DNA of 64,000 nucleotides from Oscillospiraceae bacterium (GTDB lineage Bacteria > Bacillota > Clostridia > Oscillospirales > Oscillospiraceae), in NCBI GenBank assembly GCA_016296235.1, contig JAEDJR010000001.1:18845-82844 (forward strand), written 5' to 3'. Shown in pieces: positions 1-7,663 of the stretch (position 1 is the stretch's first letter; the number at the start of each line of letters is the position of its first letter). The notes under the pieces are model-generated. The model saw nothing but the letters and a program-made list of their open reading frames with translations. It ran no database searches and was not told where the DNA came from. The translations under genes were made by a program, and so were the position numbers.

Positions 1-150
1 TTTACGATCCGAAATCTCACATTTTCTCCGGTAAAAGGGCCGGAAGGCAATATTGAATTTCTGGGTCATCTATCCCTGGCCGGGGGCGAAAACGCTGTTC
101 CGGATTTGGAGCAGCTGGTGCAGCAGGCCCATGAGACGCTGAAAGGGTAG
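1..150 (+). CDS. tlyA: TlyA-family rRNA methyltransferase, C-terminal end only
   Basis: Only the last 49 codons are in the window; the frame is open from base 1 and stops with TAG at 148-150. The segment SPVKGPEGNIEFL is the typical end of TlyA-family proteins (hemolysin A / 2'-O-ribose rRNA methyltransferases with an S4 domain and a SAM-binding fold). The call is supported by order: tlyA directly before nadK, argR and recN is a standard Firmicutes arrangement. The N-terminal S4 domain and catalytic residues lie outside the window, so activity cannot be judged. Confidence 0.8.
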   Translation, partial: FTIRNLTFSPVKGPEGNIEFLGHLSLAGGENAVPDLEQLVQQAHETLKG

Positions 151-153
151 GCT

Positions 154-1014
154 ATGAAGATTGTTTTAACGCCGAATCCCTATCGGGATCGGAATTTCAA
201 ATATGTGGAGCAGGCCGTTTCCATCCTCCAGGATGCCGGAATTGAAACCCGGGTCTGCCTGCCGTTTGATGTGGATAAAAACTTTGAGCTGCCAAAGGAT
301 TTCAAACTCAATGATCTGAATAGAGAGATCAAAAATGCGGACATGCTCATCTGCTTTGGCGGCGATGGTACAATTCTCCATTCCTCAAAAATAGCAACCC
401 GCCATCATGTCCCGATTCTTGGCGTCAACATCGGAACCATGGGCTTTATGGCGGAGCTGGAGGCAGGGGAGCTGCCGATGCTTGCCAATCTGGCGCAGGG
501 AGACTACAGGGTCGAAAAACGGATGATGCTGCGGGTGACCGTCCATAATGAGGGGCGGGAGCTGTTCGATGAGACAGCCCTGAACGATGCGGCGATTACC
601 AAGGGCGCCATAGCCCGTGTCATTCAGATGTCTGTGGAGTGCGATGGTGTGGAAGCAATCAGCTGCGCCGGTGATGGGCTTGTGGTCTGCACGCCCACAG
701 GCTCCACGGCTTATTCCATGTCTGCCGGCGGGCCGATTGTGGAGCCTTCGGCGCAGAACATCATCATCACACCCATCTGCGCCCATGCATTCCAGGCCAA
801 GGGAATTGTCACTGCGCCATGGCGGACCATCTCCATACGCCTGGGGAAACTGGGACGGCGCAATGCCTTTTTGTCTGTGGACGGCGGCCGGGCCTTCCGG
901 CTCAATGTGGGAGATGTGGTAACAGTCAGAAAAGCGGAGCAGGAAACCAGGCTGGTACGCCTGAAGGATACCAGCTTTTATGAGATTCTCAACAATAAAT
1001 TCTATGTCCGGTGA
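154..1014 (+). CDS. nadK: NAD kinase
   Basis: This 286-residue protein makes NADP+ from NAD+ and ATP (or polyphosphate) in the cytoplasm. The nucleotide-binding GGDGT motif is at residues 69-73 (CFGGDGTILHS), and the glycine-rich PTGSTAYSMSAGGP stretch typical of the family follows near residues 181-194. The length is normal for the family. The usual NE motif reads ALNDAAITKG here, an Asn-Asp variant. It starts 3 bases after the tlyA stop and ends overlapping the argR ribosome-binding region, so it is one transcript with tlyA, argR and recN. Confidence 0.95.
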   Translation: MKIVLTPNPYRDRNFKYVEQAVSILQDAGIETRVCLPFDVDKNFELPKDFKLNDLNREIKNADMLICFGGDGTILHSSKIATRHHVPILGVNIGTMGFMAELEAGELPMLANLAQGDYRVEKRMMLRVTVHNEGRELFDETALNDAAITKGAIARVIQMSVECDGVEAISCAGDGLVVCTPTGSTAYSMSAGGPIVEPSAQNIIITPICAHAFQAKGIVTAPWRTISIRLGKLGRRNAFLSVDGGRAFRLNVGDVVTVRKAEQETRLVRLKDTSFYEILNNKFYVR

Positions 1015-1025
1015 GGAGATGCCCT

Positions 1026-1481
1026 ATGAAACCAAACAGACAGGCAAAGATTCTCGAACTGATTGCTGCCAAAGACATTGAAACGCAGGAGCAGCTGCTC
1101 AACGAGTTGGATTCCTGCGGCTTCCCGGCAACGCAGGCGACCATATCCCGGGATATCAAGGAGCTGCGGCTGATTAAGGAACTGGGGCCCAATGGCACAT
1201 ACCGCTACAGCGCCGCTGCCAAGCAGCGGGAACACAGCAGCTCCGCAAAACTCAACAGCATTTTCAAACAATGTGTAATTGCCTGTGACCATGCACAGAA
1301 CATCGTGGTCATCAAGACCATGCCTGGTTTGGCTTCTGCTGCCTGCTCCGCCATAGACGCCATGGGATCGGACGATGTGGTAGGCACCCTGGCGGGAGAT
1401 GATACGGCCTTTCTGCTGCTGCGGGACACGGCTTCCGCCACCAGCCTGTGCACGGATATCCGCCGGCAGATCACGGGATAG
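1026..1481 (+). CDS. argR: Arginine repressor ArgR
   Basis: This 151-residue regulator senses arginine and represses arginine biosynthesis or activates catabolism. The N-terminal winged helix carries ATISRDIKELRLIK, the ArgR recognition helix. The C-terminal hexamerisation and arginine-binding domain carries VVGTLAGDDTAFLLL. I place the start at ATG 1026, with GAGGAG 7 bases upstream; a GTG at 1011 would add five residues and lacks that site. Its place between nadK and recN is the usual one in Firmicutes. No arginine genes are in this window, so its targets lie elsewhere. Confidence 0.93.
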   Translation: MKPNRQAKILELIAAKDIETQEQLLNELDSCGFPATQATISRDIKELRLIKELGPNGTYRYSAAAKQREHSSSAKLNSIFKQCVIACDHAQNIVVIKTMPGLASAACSAIDAMGSDDVVGTLAGDDTAFLLLRDTASATSLCTDIRRQITG

Positions 1482-1498
1482 GAAAGGACGCACATCCT

Positions 1499-3151
1499 AT
1501 GCTGAATTTGCTCCAGATTGAGAATATCGCTGTCATTGAACAGGCGGAAATCCAGTTCAGCGGCGGATTTAATGTTCTGACCGGTGAAACGGGCGCCGGT
1601 AAATCGATCGTGATTGACGCCATTTCCGCGATCCTGGGGGAGCGGGCCTACCGGGATGTTATTCGCACAGGCACGTCCAAAGCGGGTGTCCGGGCGGTGT
1701 TTTCCCAGGTGCCGGAGCTTTCCTGGTTTGAAGAAAACGGCGTGGAGTATGACCCCGGGGAGCTGCTGATACAGCGGGAAATCTATGCGGACGGAAAGAA
1801 CGTCTGCCGCGTCAACGGACGGCCTGTCACAGTGGCCATCCTGAAAAAACTGGGCGGCAGCCTGGTGAATATCCACGGCCAGCACGATTCCCAGCAGCTC
1901 TTTGACGAGAGCAACCACTTGACTTATCTGGATTTGTTTGCGCAGAATCAGCAGCAGCGCAGGGAATATGAGGATGCGTTCCAGAAGGCCGAGGCTGTCC
2001 GGCGGGAAATCCGCAGACTGTCCATGGACGAGGGAGAGAAGCTGCGGCGGGTGGAGGCTTTGCAGTTTCAGATTCAGGAAATCGAACGGGCAGAGCTGCA
2101 GCCCGGGGAGGACGAGGCCCTGGAGACCCGGCGGAAGGTGCTGCAGAATTCGGAAAAGCTGGTGGATGGTCTGGCCCGGGCGGTCTCGGCTCTGTACGGC
2201 GATGAGGACCGGGACGGCGCCGCTGGCCTGCTCAGCGAGGCTGAGCACGCGTTGGGACGGATTACCCGCTATGACGACGGTCTGCGTGACGCTGCGGAGC
2301 GGCTGTCGGAGCTGTCGTCAGCCGTTCAGGATTTGTCGGAGGAGCTGCGGGACCGTGTGGACGAGCTGTCCTACTCCGGTGAGGAGCTGGAGCAGATTGA
2401 GAGCCGTTTGGACGTGATTCACCGCCTGCGCCGGAAGTACGGCGGCGATGTGGCGGCCATTCTGGAATACCTGGAGCGGGCCCGGCAGGAGCTGGATGAG
2501 ATCGAGTTCGCCAGCGACCGGATTGAGCAGCTGACCAAACAGCTGCGGGGCTTGGATCGGGAAGCGGAGCGGGCGGGCCTTGCTCTGCGGGAGACGCGCC
2601 TGCAGGCCGCCAAGGAGCTGGAGCGGCGGCTGGCCGGGGAACTGGCGGCCCTGGATATGCCCCGGGCGCAATTTGTCTGCCAGTTTGAGTCCCAGCCCAT
2701 GGGGGAGAGCGGCATGGATCTGGTGCGGTTTCTCATGACGGCCAATGTGGGGGAAGCCCTGAAGCCCATGAGCAAGGTAGCCTCCGGCGGCGAGCTGGCC
2801 CGGATTATGCTGGCCATCAAGAACGTCCTGGCGGAGCAGGATTCCGTGGGAACTCTGATTTTTGACGAGGTGGATGCCGGTGTCAGCGGAAGGGCCGCCC
2901 AGAAGGTGGCGGAAAAGCTCCGGGCCGTGTCCCGGGGCAAGCAGGTGCTCTGCGTGACCCATCTGCCGCAGATTGCGGCGGCGGCGGACCACCACCTGCT
3001 CATCGCCAAATCCGAGCGCGGTGGCCGCACCTATACCCATGTGACGCCCCTGGACAAAGAGGGCCGCAAGCGGGAAATTGCCCGTATCATCGGCGGCGCA
3101 GAGATCACCGAGACGACCCTGAAAAGCGCAGAAGAAATGCTTGCCAATTGA
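1499..3151 (+). CDS. recN: DNA repair protein RecN
   Basis: This is a 550-residue SMC-like ATPase acting early in double-strand break repair. Walker A GETGAGKS lies near residue 30, a long charged coiled coil fills the middle, and the ABC signature ASGGELARIM and Walker B LIFDEVDAGVSG are in the C-terminal third. The start at ATG 1499 (MLNLLQIENIAVIEQ, the canonical RecN N-terminus) has GGAAAGGA 10 bases upstream; the longer reading from 1448 runs back into argR and is rejected. The last codons overlap the -35 box of the following promoter. Confidence 0.95.
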   Translation: MLNLLQIENIAVIEQAEIQFSGGFNVLTGETGAGKSIVIDAISAILGERAYRDVIRTGTSKAGVRAVFSQVPELSWFEENGVEYDPGELLIQREIYADGKNVCRVNGRPVTVAILKKLGGSLVNIHGQHDSQQLFDESNHLTYLDLFAQNQQQRREYEDAFQKAEAVRREIRRLSMDEGEKLRRVEALQFQIQEIERAELQPGEDEALETRRKVLQNSEKLVDGLARAVSALYGDEDRDGAAGLLSEAEHALGRITRYDDGLRDAAERLSELSSAVQDLSEELRDRVDELSYSGEELEQIESRLDVIHRLRRKYGGDVAAILEYLERARQELDEIEFASDRIEQLTKQLRGLDREAERAGLALRETRLQAAKELERRLAGELAALDMPRAQFVCQFESQPMGESGMDLVRFLMTANVGEALKPMSKVASGGELARIMLAIKNVLAEQDSVGTLIFDEVDAGVSGRAAQKVAEKLRAVSRGKQVLCVTHLPQIAAAADHHLLIAKSERGGRTYTHVTPLDKEGRKREIARIIGGAEITETTLKSAEEMLAN

Positions 3152-3169
3152 AATGATCGAGCCTATAAT
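3141..3169 (+). promoter_or_regulatory. Sigma-A-type promoter for the acetyltransferase pair
   Basis: TTGCCA (3141-3146) and a consensus TATAAT (3164-3169) are separated by exactly 17 bases. The -35 box lies inside the end of recN. The predicted transcript would begin near 3176, just before the hairpin at 3179-3203 and the leader peptide at 3230. Confidence 0.75.
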
Positions 3170-3178
3170 AAAGTCAGA

Positions 3179-3210
3179 CCGCTGCCTGTCCAACGGGCGG
3201 CGGTACTTTT
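3179..3210 (+). terminator. Hairpin after recN, possible terminator or 5' cap structure
   Basis: The arms CCGCTGCC (3179-3186) and GGCGGCGG (3196-3203) form an 8-bp stem with one G-U pair and a 9-base loop, followed by TACTTTT. It could end the recN transcript. Because it lies directly downstream of the promoter at 3141-3169, it could also sit at the 5' end of the next mRNA as a stabiliser or attenuator. The T run is short, so termination is uncertain. Confidence 0.5.
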
Positions 3211-3229
3211 GATTAGGGAGTGATTCTTT

Positions 3230-3277
3230 ATGACAAGAACAACAGAATCGGTGCGTGTCAGGAGGGTTCACGCCTAA
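3230..3277 (+). CDS. Putative 15-residue leader peptide
   Basis: ATG 3230 follows AGGGAG (3215-3220) with 9-base spacing, and the frame stops with TAA at 3275-3277, 34 bases before the acetyltransferase start. The peptide is MTRTTESVRVRRVHA. It contains an R-V-R-R run, and Arg/Lys-X-Arg/Lys motifs are known sites of macrolide-dependent ribosome arrest in erm leader peptides. Codons 11-13 (AGG AGG GTT) form one arm of the RNA switch described separately. No homologue is known to me; the call rests on start site, position and RNA context. Confidence 0.5.
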   Translation: MTRTTESVRVRRVHA

Positions 3278-3306
3278 TCCAAAGCCCTCCAAATCAGACT
3301 TGGAGG
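3261..3306 (+). promoter_or_regulatory. Candidate translational attenuator sequestering the acetyltransferase Shine-Dalgarno
   Basis: Three segments compete. GGAGGGTT (3261-3268, inside the leader peptide) can pair with AGCCCTCC (3283-3290) over 8 bp including one G-U. CCTCCAA (3286-3292) can instead pair perfectly with TTGGAGG (3300-3306), which contains the Shine-Dalgarno of the gene at 3312. The two helices share 3286-3290 and exclude each other. A ribosome on the leader would decide which forms. The direction of control cannot be read from sequence alone. Confidence 0.55.
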
Positions 3307-3311
3307 ATACT

Positions 3312-4292
3312 ATGATAATTACATTGCAACCAATCAACGAATTCAATTATCCGGATGCCCTGCGCGTACAGCGCCGTCCGGGACAGGAAGCTTACGTCGC
3401 TGATTCAGCGGAGATTCTGGCCCGGGCCTATGCCTATCGGGCTCACCGGGCCACAGCCTGGGGGATTTACGAGGATCAAAAAATCGTGGGCCTGGCCCTG
3501 TTGGAGGATCTGGAGGATGAGCCGGCCTGCTACCACCTGTCGGAGCTGCTGATTCACGGCCCGGAGCAGGGGAGAGGTTATGGATCCCAGGCCCTGGCTC
3601 TGCTGCTGGATCACTGCCGCCGGGAACGGACGTACCCAACGGTGGAGGTCTGCGTGAAACAAGCCGACGCTGCCGCCATTCACGTCTATGAGAAGGCCGG
3701 CTTCCGGAATACGGGCTTTATCGACCCGGATGCGCCGGACAGCCTGATTCTGAGTTTTGCGCTGCCGGAAGTGCGGCAGACAAATCTGGAATTCCATCTG
3801 ACAGCGCAGGCTGATCTGCCCAACGTGCAGCGTCTCTGGGCGGATCCGGCGGTGATGTCCTTTGTGGGCTTTCCGGAAGGGCTGCAGGAATCCCTGGGCA
3901 ATCTGGAGCATCAGTGGCTCCCCTGGGTGCAGCAGCCGCCCAAGCGGCAGCATTGGTCGGTCTATGACGGCGATGAATACTGCGGCGAGACGTTCTATGA
4001 CGTGGACGAAACAGGTCTGGCCTCCATGGACATCAAGCTGCTGCCTGCTGCCCGTGGCCGCGGCATAGCCTTTGCGGCACTGTCATACGCCCTGGATGCC
4101 GCGTTCCGGGTGGGCGGAGCAAAGCGTGCCTATGTGGATCCCAATCCGGAAAACGGGAAGGCCCTTGCACTCTATGCCAGGCTGGGCTTCCTACCGGCTG
4201 CGCGCCCCGCCCATTTGGAGGAGCCGGATGTGCCCTATGTCTATCTGGAATTGACCGCCGGGAACTGGGAGGCACGCAATGGGATATCATGA
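3312..4292 (+). CDS. Tandem GNAT acetyltransferase
   Basis: This 326-residue protein has two GNAT folds. The first (about residues 1-155) has the acetyl-CoA loop EQGRGYGSQALALLL; the second (about 160-320) has AARGRGIAFAALSYALDAAF followed by NPENGKALALYARLGF. Double GNAT proteins acetylate amines of small molecules or proteins, but the substrate cannot be inferred. Start ATG 3312 has GGAGG 5 bases upstream; that site lies in the 3300-3306 hairpin arm. A GTG at 3255 would add 19 residues and has no site. The end overlaps the next gene by 14 bases, so the two are probably made together. Confidence 0.8.
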   Translation: MIITLQPINEFNYPDALRVQRRPGQEAYVADSAEILARAYAYRAHRATAWGIYEDQKIVGLALLEDLEDEPACYHLSELLIHGPEQGRGYGSQALALLLDHCRRERTYPTVEVCVKQADAAAIHVYEKAGFRNTGFIDPDAPDSLILSFALPEVRQTNLEFHLTAQADLPNVQRLWADPAVMSFVGFPEGLQESLGNLEHQWLPWVQQPPKRQHWSVYDGDEYCGETFYDVDETGLASMDIKLLPAARGRGIAFAALSYALDAAFRVGGAKRAYVDPNPENGKALALYARLGFLPAARPAHLEEPDVPYVYLELTAGNWEARNGIS

Positions 4293-5160
4293 ACCTGGAA
4301 TGGGAGAGCAGTTGAAGGAGAACCTTCGCATGCTGGAACTGCAGGAGGAAACGTCACAGACCGTATGGGAGACCTATAAGCGGAAGCCGGCTTTCTTTGA
4401 GCGGGCAGCCAAAGAAGCCTATGCGGGGGAACTTCCCGATTACCCCATCTGTAGGCGCAGCCCCTTGGAACGACTGGTAATCTGGTGCTGCCATCTGACG
4501 CAGCTGCGGATACGGATGTCCCGATTTCCCTATGAGGTGCTGACAGATACCTGGCGGGACATTACCCTGCGCGCGGGACTGTACCGGGAAAAAACCGGGC
4601 GGGTGGGGCTGTCCCGGGAGGATGTGCTCTGGTTCCGTCACCTGGAGCACGGAGTCCTCTTCAAACTTGGAACCCTGCAGTTTCAGCTGTTTCGTATGGT
4701 CTACCTGGACGAGGCGGGCTGCGGGGAGGCTTACATGTCGTTCTCCGAGGAACAGAAGCAGCGCCTGCCGCCGGAGAGCCCGGTTCTCAATGTCCACGTC
4801 CAGGCCGGCGCTGATCTGACAGGAGAGGCGGTGGCAAATTCCTTCCGCCGGGCTGATGTGTTTTTCCAAACCTACTTCCCGGAACACAAGGCCCGTGTAT
4901 TCCTGTGCTATTCTTGGCTTCTGTACCCGGACCTGCGGGCCCTGCTGCCGCCGGAGAGCAGAATTGCACAGTTTGCGCAGAATTTCACCATCATCAGTCA
5001 GGTTCCCGATCCGGAAGAGGCCCTGGAGCGAATCTACGGAAAACGTCGGCCGCGGAAGGCTGACTGCCTCCAGGAAACGTCCCTGCAGCGGGCGGCTTTG
5101 AACCGGCGCGACTGCCTGGGCTATGCCTGCGGGATATTGGAAATTCCCCAAACCACTTGA
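4279..5160 (+). CDS. Acyltransferase-domain protein, GNAT-like (NAT_N/GNAT_C type)
   Basis: This 293-residue soluble protein resembles the two-domain acyltransferase family of Clostridia with an N-terminal helical NAT_N-like region and a C-terminal GNAT-like fold. Family-like stretches include FPYEVLTDTWRDITLRAGLY, VLNVHVQAGADLTGEAVANS and FLCYSWLLYPDLRALLPPES. No classical Q/RxxGxG/A loop is obvious, so cofactor use is inferred. It overlaps the tandem GNAT gene by 14 bases, which suggests a joint function. The substrate is unknown. Its stop codon overlaps the -35 box of the T-box promoter. Confidence 0.65.
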   Translation: MGYHEPGMGEQLKENLRMLELQEETSQTVWETYKRKPAFFERAAKEAYAGELPDYPICRRSPLERLVIWCCHLTQLRIRMSRFPYEVLTDTWRDITLRAGLYREKTGRVGLSREDVLWFRHLEHGVLFKLGTLQFQLFRMVYLDEAGCGEAYMSFSEEQKQRLPPESPVLNVHVQAGADLTGEAVANSFRRADVFFQTYFPEHKARVFLCYSWLLYPDLRALLPPESRIAQFAQNFTIISQVPDPEEALERIYGKRRPRKADCLQETSLQRAALNRRDCLGYACGILEIPQTT

Positions 5161-5185
5161 CAAGTTTCCCGTTCTTTGCTAGGAT
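5157..5185 (+). promoter_or_regulatory. Promoter of the tyrosine T-box transcript
   Basis: TTGACA (5157-5162) and TAGGAT (5180-5185) are separated by 17 bases. The transcript would start near 5192, at the base of T-box stem I. The -35 box overlaps the stop codon of the preceding gene. Confidence 0.75.
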
Positions 5186-5191
5186 AACAGG

Positions 5192-5444
5192 CAGTCATAC
5201 GCGGTGAAGGGAAGAAGTACCCGGTATTTCGCTTTCAGAGAGCCCCCGGATGGTGCAAGGAGGCAGGCGAACCCGGCGAACTACATCCCGGAGCGGCCTG
5301 CCTGAACCAGCAGTAGGGCGGGACGGGAGCGCCCGTTACAGCGTTGGAGTCTCAGACTCCCCGAGACCGTCTTTGCGAGAAGGCGGCAAACTGAGGTGGT
5401 ACCGCGTTCAGACGCCCTCTGTCCAAGGAGACAGGGGGCGTTTT
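5192..5444 (+). promoter_or_regulatory. T-box riboswitch, tyrosine specific
   Basis: The leader has T-box hallmarks in order: stem I elements including AGAGAG and GGATGGTGCAAGG; GAAC followed by specifier codon TAC (5282-5284, tyrosine); the conserved antiterminator bulge AGGTGGTACCGCG (5394-5406); and an intrinsic terminator at 5413-5444. Uncharged tRNA-Tyr would pair with the specifier and with the bulge through its 3' end, favouring antitermination. It precedes an M28-type peptidase and then tyrS, so the specifier and the downstream synthetase agree. Confidence 0.93.
5413..5444 (+). terminator. T-box terminator hairpin
   Basis: The arms at 5413-5423 (CGCCCTCTGTC) and 5430-5440 (GACAGGGGGCG) form an 11-bp stem with one G-U pair and a 6-base loop, then TTTT. 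The G-rich 3' arm lies 7-9 bases before the ATG at 5448 and is also the only candidate Shine-Dalgarno for that gene. Confidence 0.88.
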
Positions 5445-5447
5445 ATT

Positions 5448-6401
5448 ATGGACAAGCCGATGGACGTGCTGCGGGATTTCCCGGTGCGCAAAAGCAAGAA
5501 ACAAAAAGAGCAATTCCGGGCGGCGGTCCGGTCTTATGCGGAGAGCTTGGGATATACGTATCAGGAGGAGCCGGGAAGCTTCAGCAGCCGCAATGTGGTG
5601 CTGGGCGACCCGGAACAGGCGGAGATTCTCATCACGGCCCACTATGACACCTGCGCCCATTTGCCGTTTCCCAATCTGATTACGCCGTGCAATCTGCTGC
5701 TGTTTCTCCTGTACCAGCTGCTTCTGGTGGTTGTGCTGCTGGCGGTGGTCTTCGGCGTCTCCATCGGATTGGGAATCCTGCTGCAAAGTCCGATGGCAGG
5801 TATCGCCGGCTATTATCTGCTTCTGATTGCTCTGGTCTGGTTCATGCTCTGCGGCCCGGCCAACCGGAATAACGCAAACGACAACACCTCCGGCGTGGTG
5901 ACGGTGCTGGAAACCGCCGCCGGCCTGCCGCCTGACCTGCGGGATAAGGTCTGCTTCGTCCTCTTCGACCTGGAAGAAGCTGGCCTGGTAGGCTCTTCGT
6001 CTTACCGAAAGCGCCACCGCAAGGCCATCGGCCGGCAGTGGATGTTCAACCTGGACTGTGTGGGAGACGGGGATGAAATTCTGCTGTTTCCTTCCAAAGC
6101 CATCAAGAAAAACGGAGCTATGACAGATTGGCTCCGGGCATTCTGTCCGCCGGCAGGAAAGAAGACTCTGACTGTTCGGGATCGGGGGTTTGCCTTTTAC
6201 CCATCTGACCAGGCGGGCTTTCCCCTGGGCGTCGGCGTGGCTGCGCTGCACCGAAGCTCCTGGGCGGGTCTGTATCTGGGCCGGATTCATACCAACCGGG
6301 ATACCGTCCTGGAGGAAGCAAACGTCAGACTACTGCGGGATTATCTGCTTAGAATCATTGAAAATACGCATAGAAAGGATACAAATTATGACACTCTATG
6401 A
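5448..6401 (+). CDS. Membrane-embedded M28-family metallopeptidase
   Basis: This 317-residue zinc aminopeptidase-like protein keeps the M28 ligands in order: H65 and D67 in ITAHYDT, D in NANDNTSGV near 149, the catalytic EE pair in [13 protein letters not shown] in [10 protein letters not shown] and H in RIHTNRDT. Two hydrophobic helices (about 82-110 and 118-140) lie between the first and second ligand sites, so a membrane hairpin interrupts the catalytic domain. Start ATG 5448 is directly after the T-box terminator; ATG 5460 is an alternative. The gene ends 14 bases inside tyrS, so both are under the tyrosine T-box. It may release amino acids from peptides; its substrate is unknown. Confidence 0.8.
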   Translation: MDKPMDVLRDFPVRKSKKQKEQFRAAVRSYAESLGYTYQEEPGSFSSRNVVLGDPEQAEILITAHYDTCAHLPFPNLITPCNLLLFLLYQLLLVVVLLAVVFGVSIGLGILLQSPMAGIAGYYLLLIALVWFMLCGPANRNNANDNTSGVVTVLETAAGLPPDLRDKVCFVLFDLEEAGLVGSSSYRKRHRKAIGRQWMFNLDCVGDGDEILLFPSKAIKKNGAMTDWLRAFCPPAGKKTLTVRDRGFAFYPSDQAGFPLGVGVAALHRSSWAGLYLGRIHTNRDTVLEEANVRLLRDYLLRIIENTHRKDTNYDTL

Positions 6402-7611
6402 AGAACTGGTCGCCCGCGGCCTCATCGCCCAGGTGACCAACGAGGAAGAAATCAAGGAAATGATTAACAACGGCAAGGCCACTTTCTATATTGGCTTTGA
6501 CTGCACCGCCGACAGCCTCACCGCAGGCCATTTCATGGCCCTGACCCTGATGAAGCGGCTGCAGATGGCCGGCAACAAACCCATCGCTTTGATTGGCGGC
6601 GGTACCACCATGATCGGCGATCCCTCCGGCCGGACGGATATGCGCAAGATGCTGACCAAGGAGGACATCGACCACAACGCTGCCTGCTTCAAGCGCCAGA
6701 TGGAGCGGTTCATTGACTTCTCCGAGGGCAAGGCTCTGATGATTAACAATGCCGATTGGCTGTTGAACCTGAACTATGTGGAAATGCTCCGGGATGTGGG
6801 CGCCTGCTTCTCCGTGAACAATATGCTCCGGGCCGAGTGCTACAAGCAGCGCATGGAAAAGGGACTGAGCTTCCTGGAATTCAACTATATGATTATGCAG
6901 TCCTACGATTTCTACTACCTGTTCCAGCATTACAACTGCAACATGCAGTTCGGCGGCGACGACCAGTGGAGCAATATGCTGGGCGGCACGGAGCTGATCC
7001 GCCGGAAGCTTGGTAAGGACGCCCACGCCATGACCATCACCCTGCTGACGGACTCCCAGGGCAAGAAGATGGGCAAGACCGCCGGCAACGCCGTGTGGTT
7101 GGATCCCAATAAGACCAGTCCCTTTGACTTCTACCAGTACTGGCGCAATGTGGACGATGCCGATGTCATGAAGTGCATCCGCATGCTGACCTTCCTGCCC
7201 ATGGAGGAGATTGAGGCCATGGCCGCCTGGGAGGGCAGCCAGCTGAACAAGGCCAAGGAGATTCTGGCCTTCGAGCTGACCAAAATGGTTCACGGCGAAG
7301 AAGAGGCTGTCAAGGCACAGACCGCCGCCAAGGCCCTGTTCTCCGGCGGCGCCGATGACAGCAATATGCCCACCACGGCCCTGTCCGAGGATCAGCTGAC
7401 CGACGGCGCGATCGGCGTCATGGATCTGCTGGTGGCCTGCTCTCTGGCAGCCAGCAAATCCGAAGCCCGGCGCCTGGTGCAGCAGGGCGGCGTCTTTGCA
7501 AACGACGAAAAGGTGGCATCTATTGACGCGAAGTTCACTGCCGACCAGCTCCGGGACGGCTTGAAGATCCGAAAAGGCAAAAAGGTCTTCCACAAGGCCA
7601 CTTTGGCATAA
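6388..7611 (+). CDS. tyrS: Tyrosine--tRNA ligase
   Basis: This 407-residue class Ic synthetase charges tRNA-Tyr. The HIGH-type motif is TAGHFM in [11 protein letters not shown], the tyrosine pocket has [18 protein letters not shown], and the KMSKS-type loop is [11 protein letters not shown]-terminal S4 RNA-binding domain ([17 protein letters not shown]) completes it. ATG 6388 has AAGGA about 10 bases upstream, inside the preceding peptidase gene. The upstream T-box with a TAC specifier independently identifies tyrosine. A strong terminator follows. Confidence 0.97.
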   Translation: MTLYEELVARGLIAQVTNEEEIKEMINNGKATFYIGFDCTADSLTAGHFMALTLMKRLQMAGNKPIALIGGGTTMIGDPSGRTDMRKMLTKEDIDHNAACFKRQMERFIDFSEGKALMINNADWLLNLNYVEMLRDVGACFSVNNMLRAECYKQRMEKGLSFLEFNYMIMQSYDFYYLFQHYNCNMQFGGDDQWSNMLGGTELIRRKLGKDAHAMTITLLTDSQGKKMGKTAGNAVWLDPNKTSPFDFYQYWRNVDDADVMKCIRMLTFLPMEEIEAMAAWEGSQLNKAKEILAFELTKMVHGEEEAVKAQTAAKALFSGGADDSNMPTTALSEDQLTDGAIGVMDLLVACSLAASKSEARRLVQQGGVFANDEKVASIDAKFTADQLRDGLKIRKGKKVFHKATLA

Positions 7612-7615
7612 AAAC

Positions 7616-7649
7616 AACAAGCACCCAACTGAAGAGCTGGGTGCTTGTT
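7616..7649. terminator. Bidirectional terminator between tyrS and asd
   Basis: A perfect 12-bp stem pairs 7616-7627 with 7638-7649 around a 10-base loop, with A-rich and T-rich flanks, so it can end tyrS on the + strand and asd on the - strand. Confidence 0.88.
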
Positions 7650-7663
7650 TCTATCACCGGAAC

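Noticed and set aside
1205..2248. Long minus-strand open frame opposite argR/recN (347 codons)
   Set aside because: It lies wholly opposite two well-identified genes and has no recognisable domain; it is an antisense shadow of GC-rich coding DNA.
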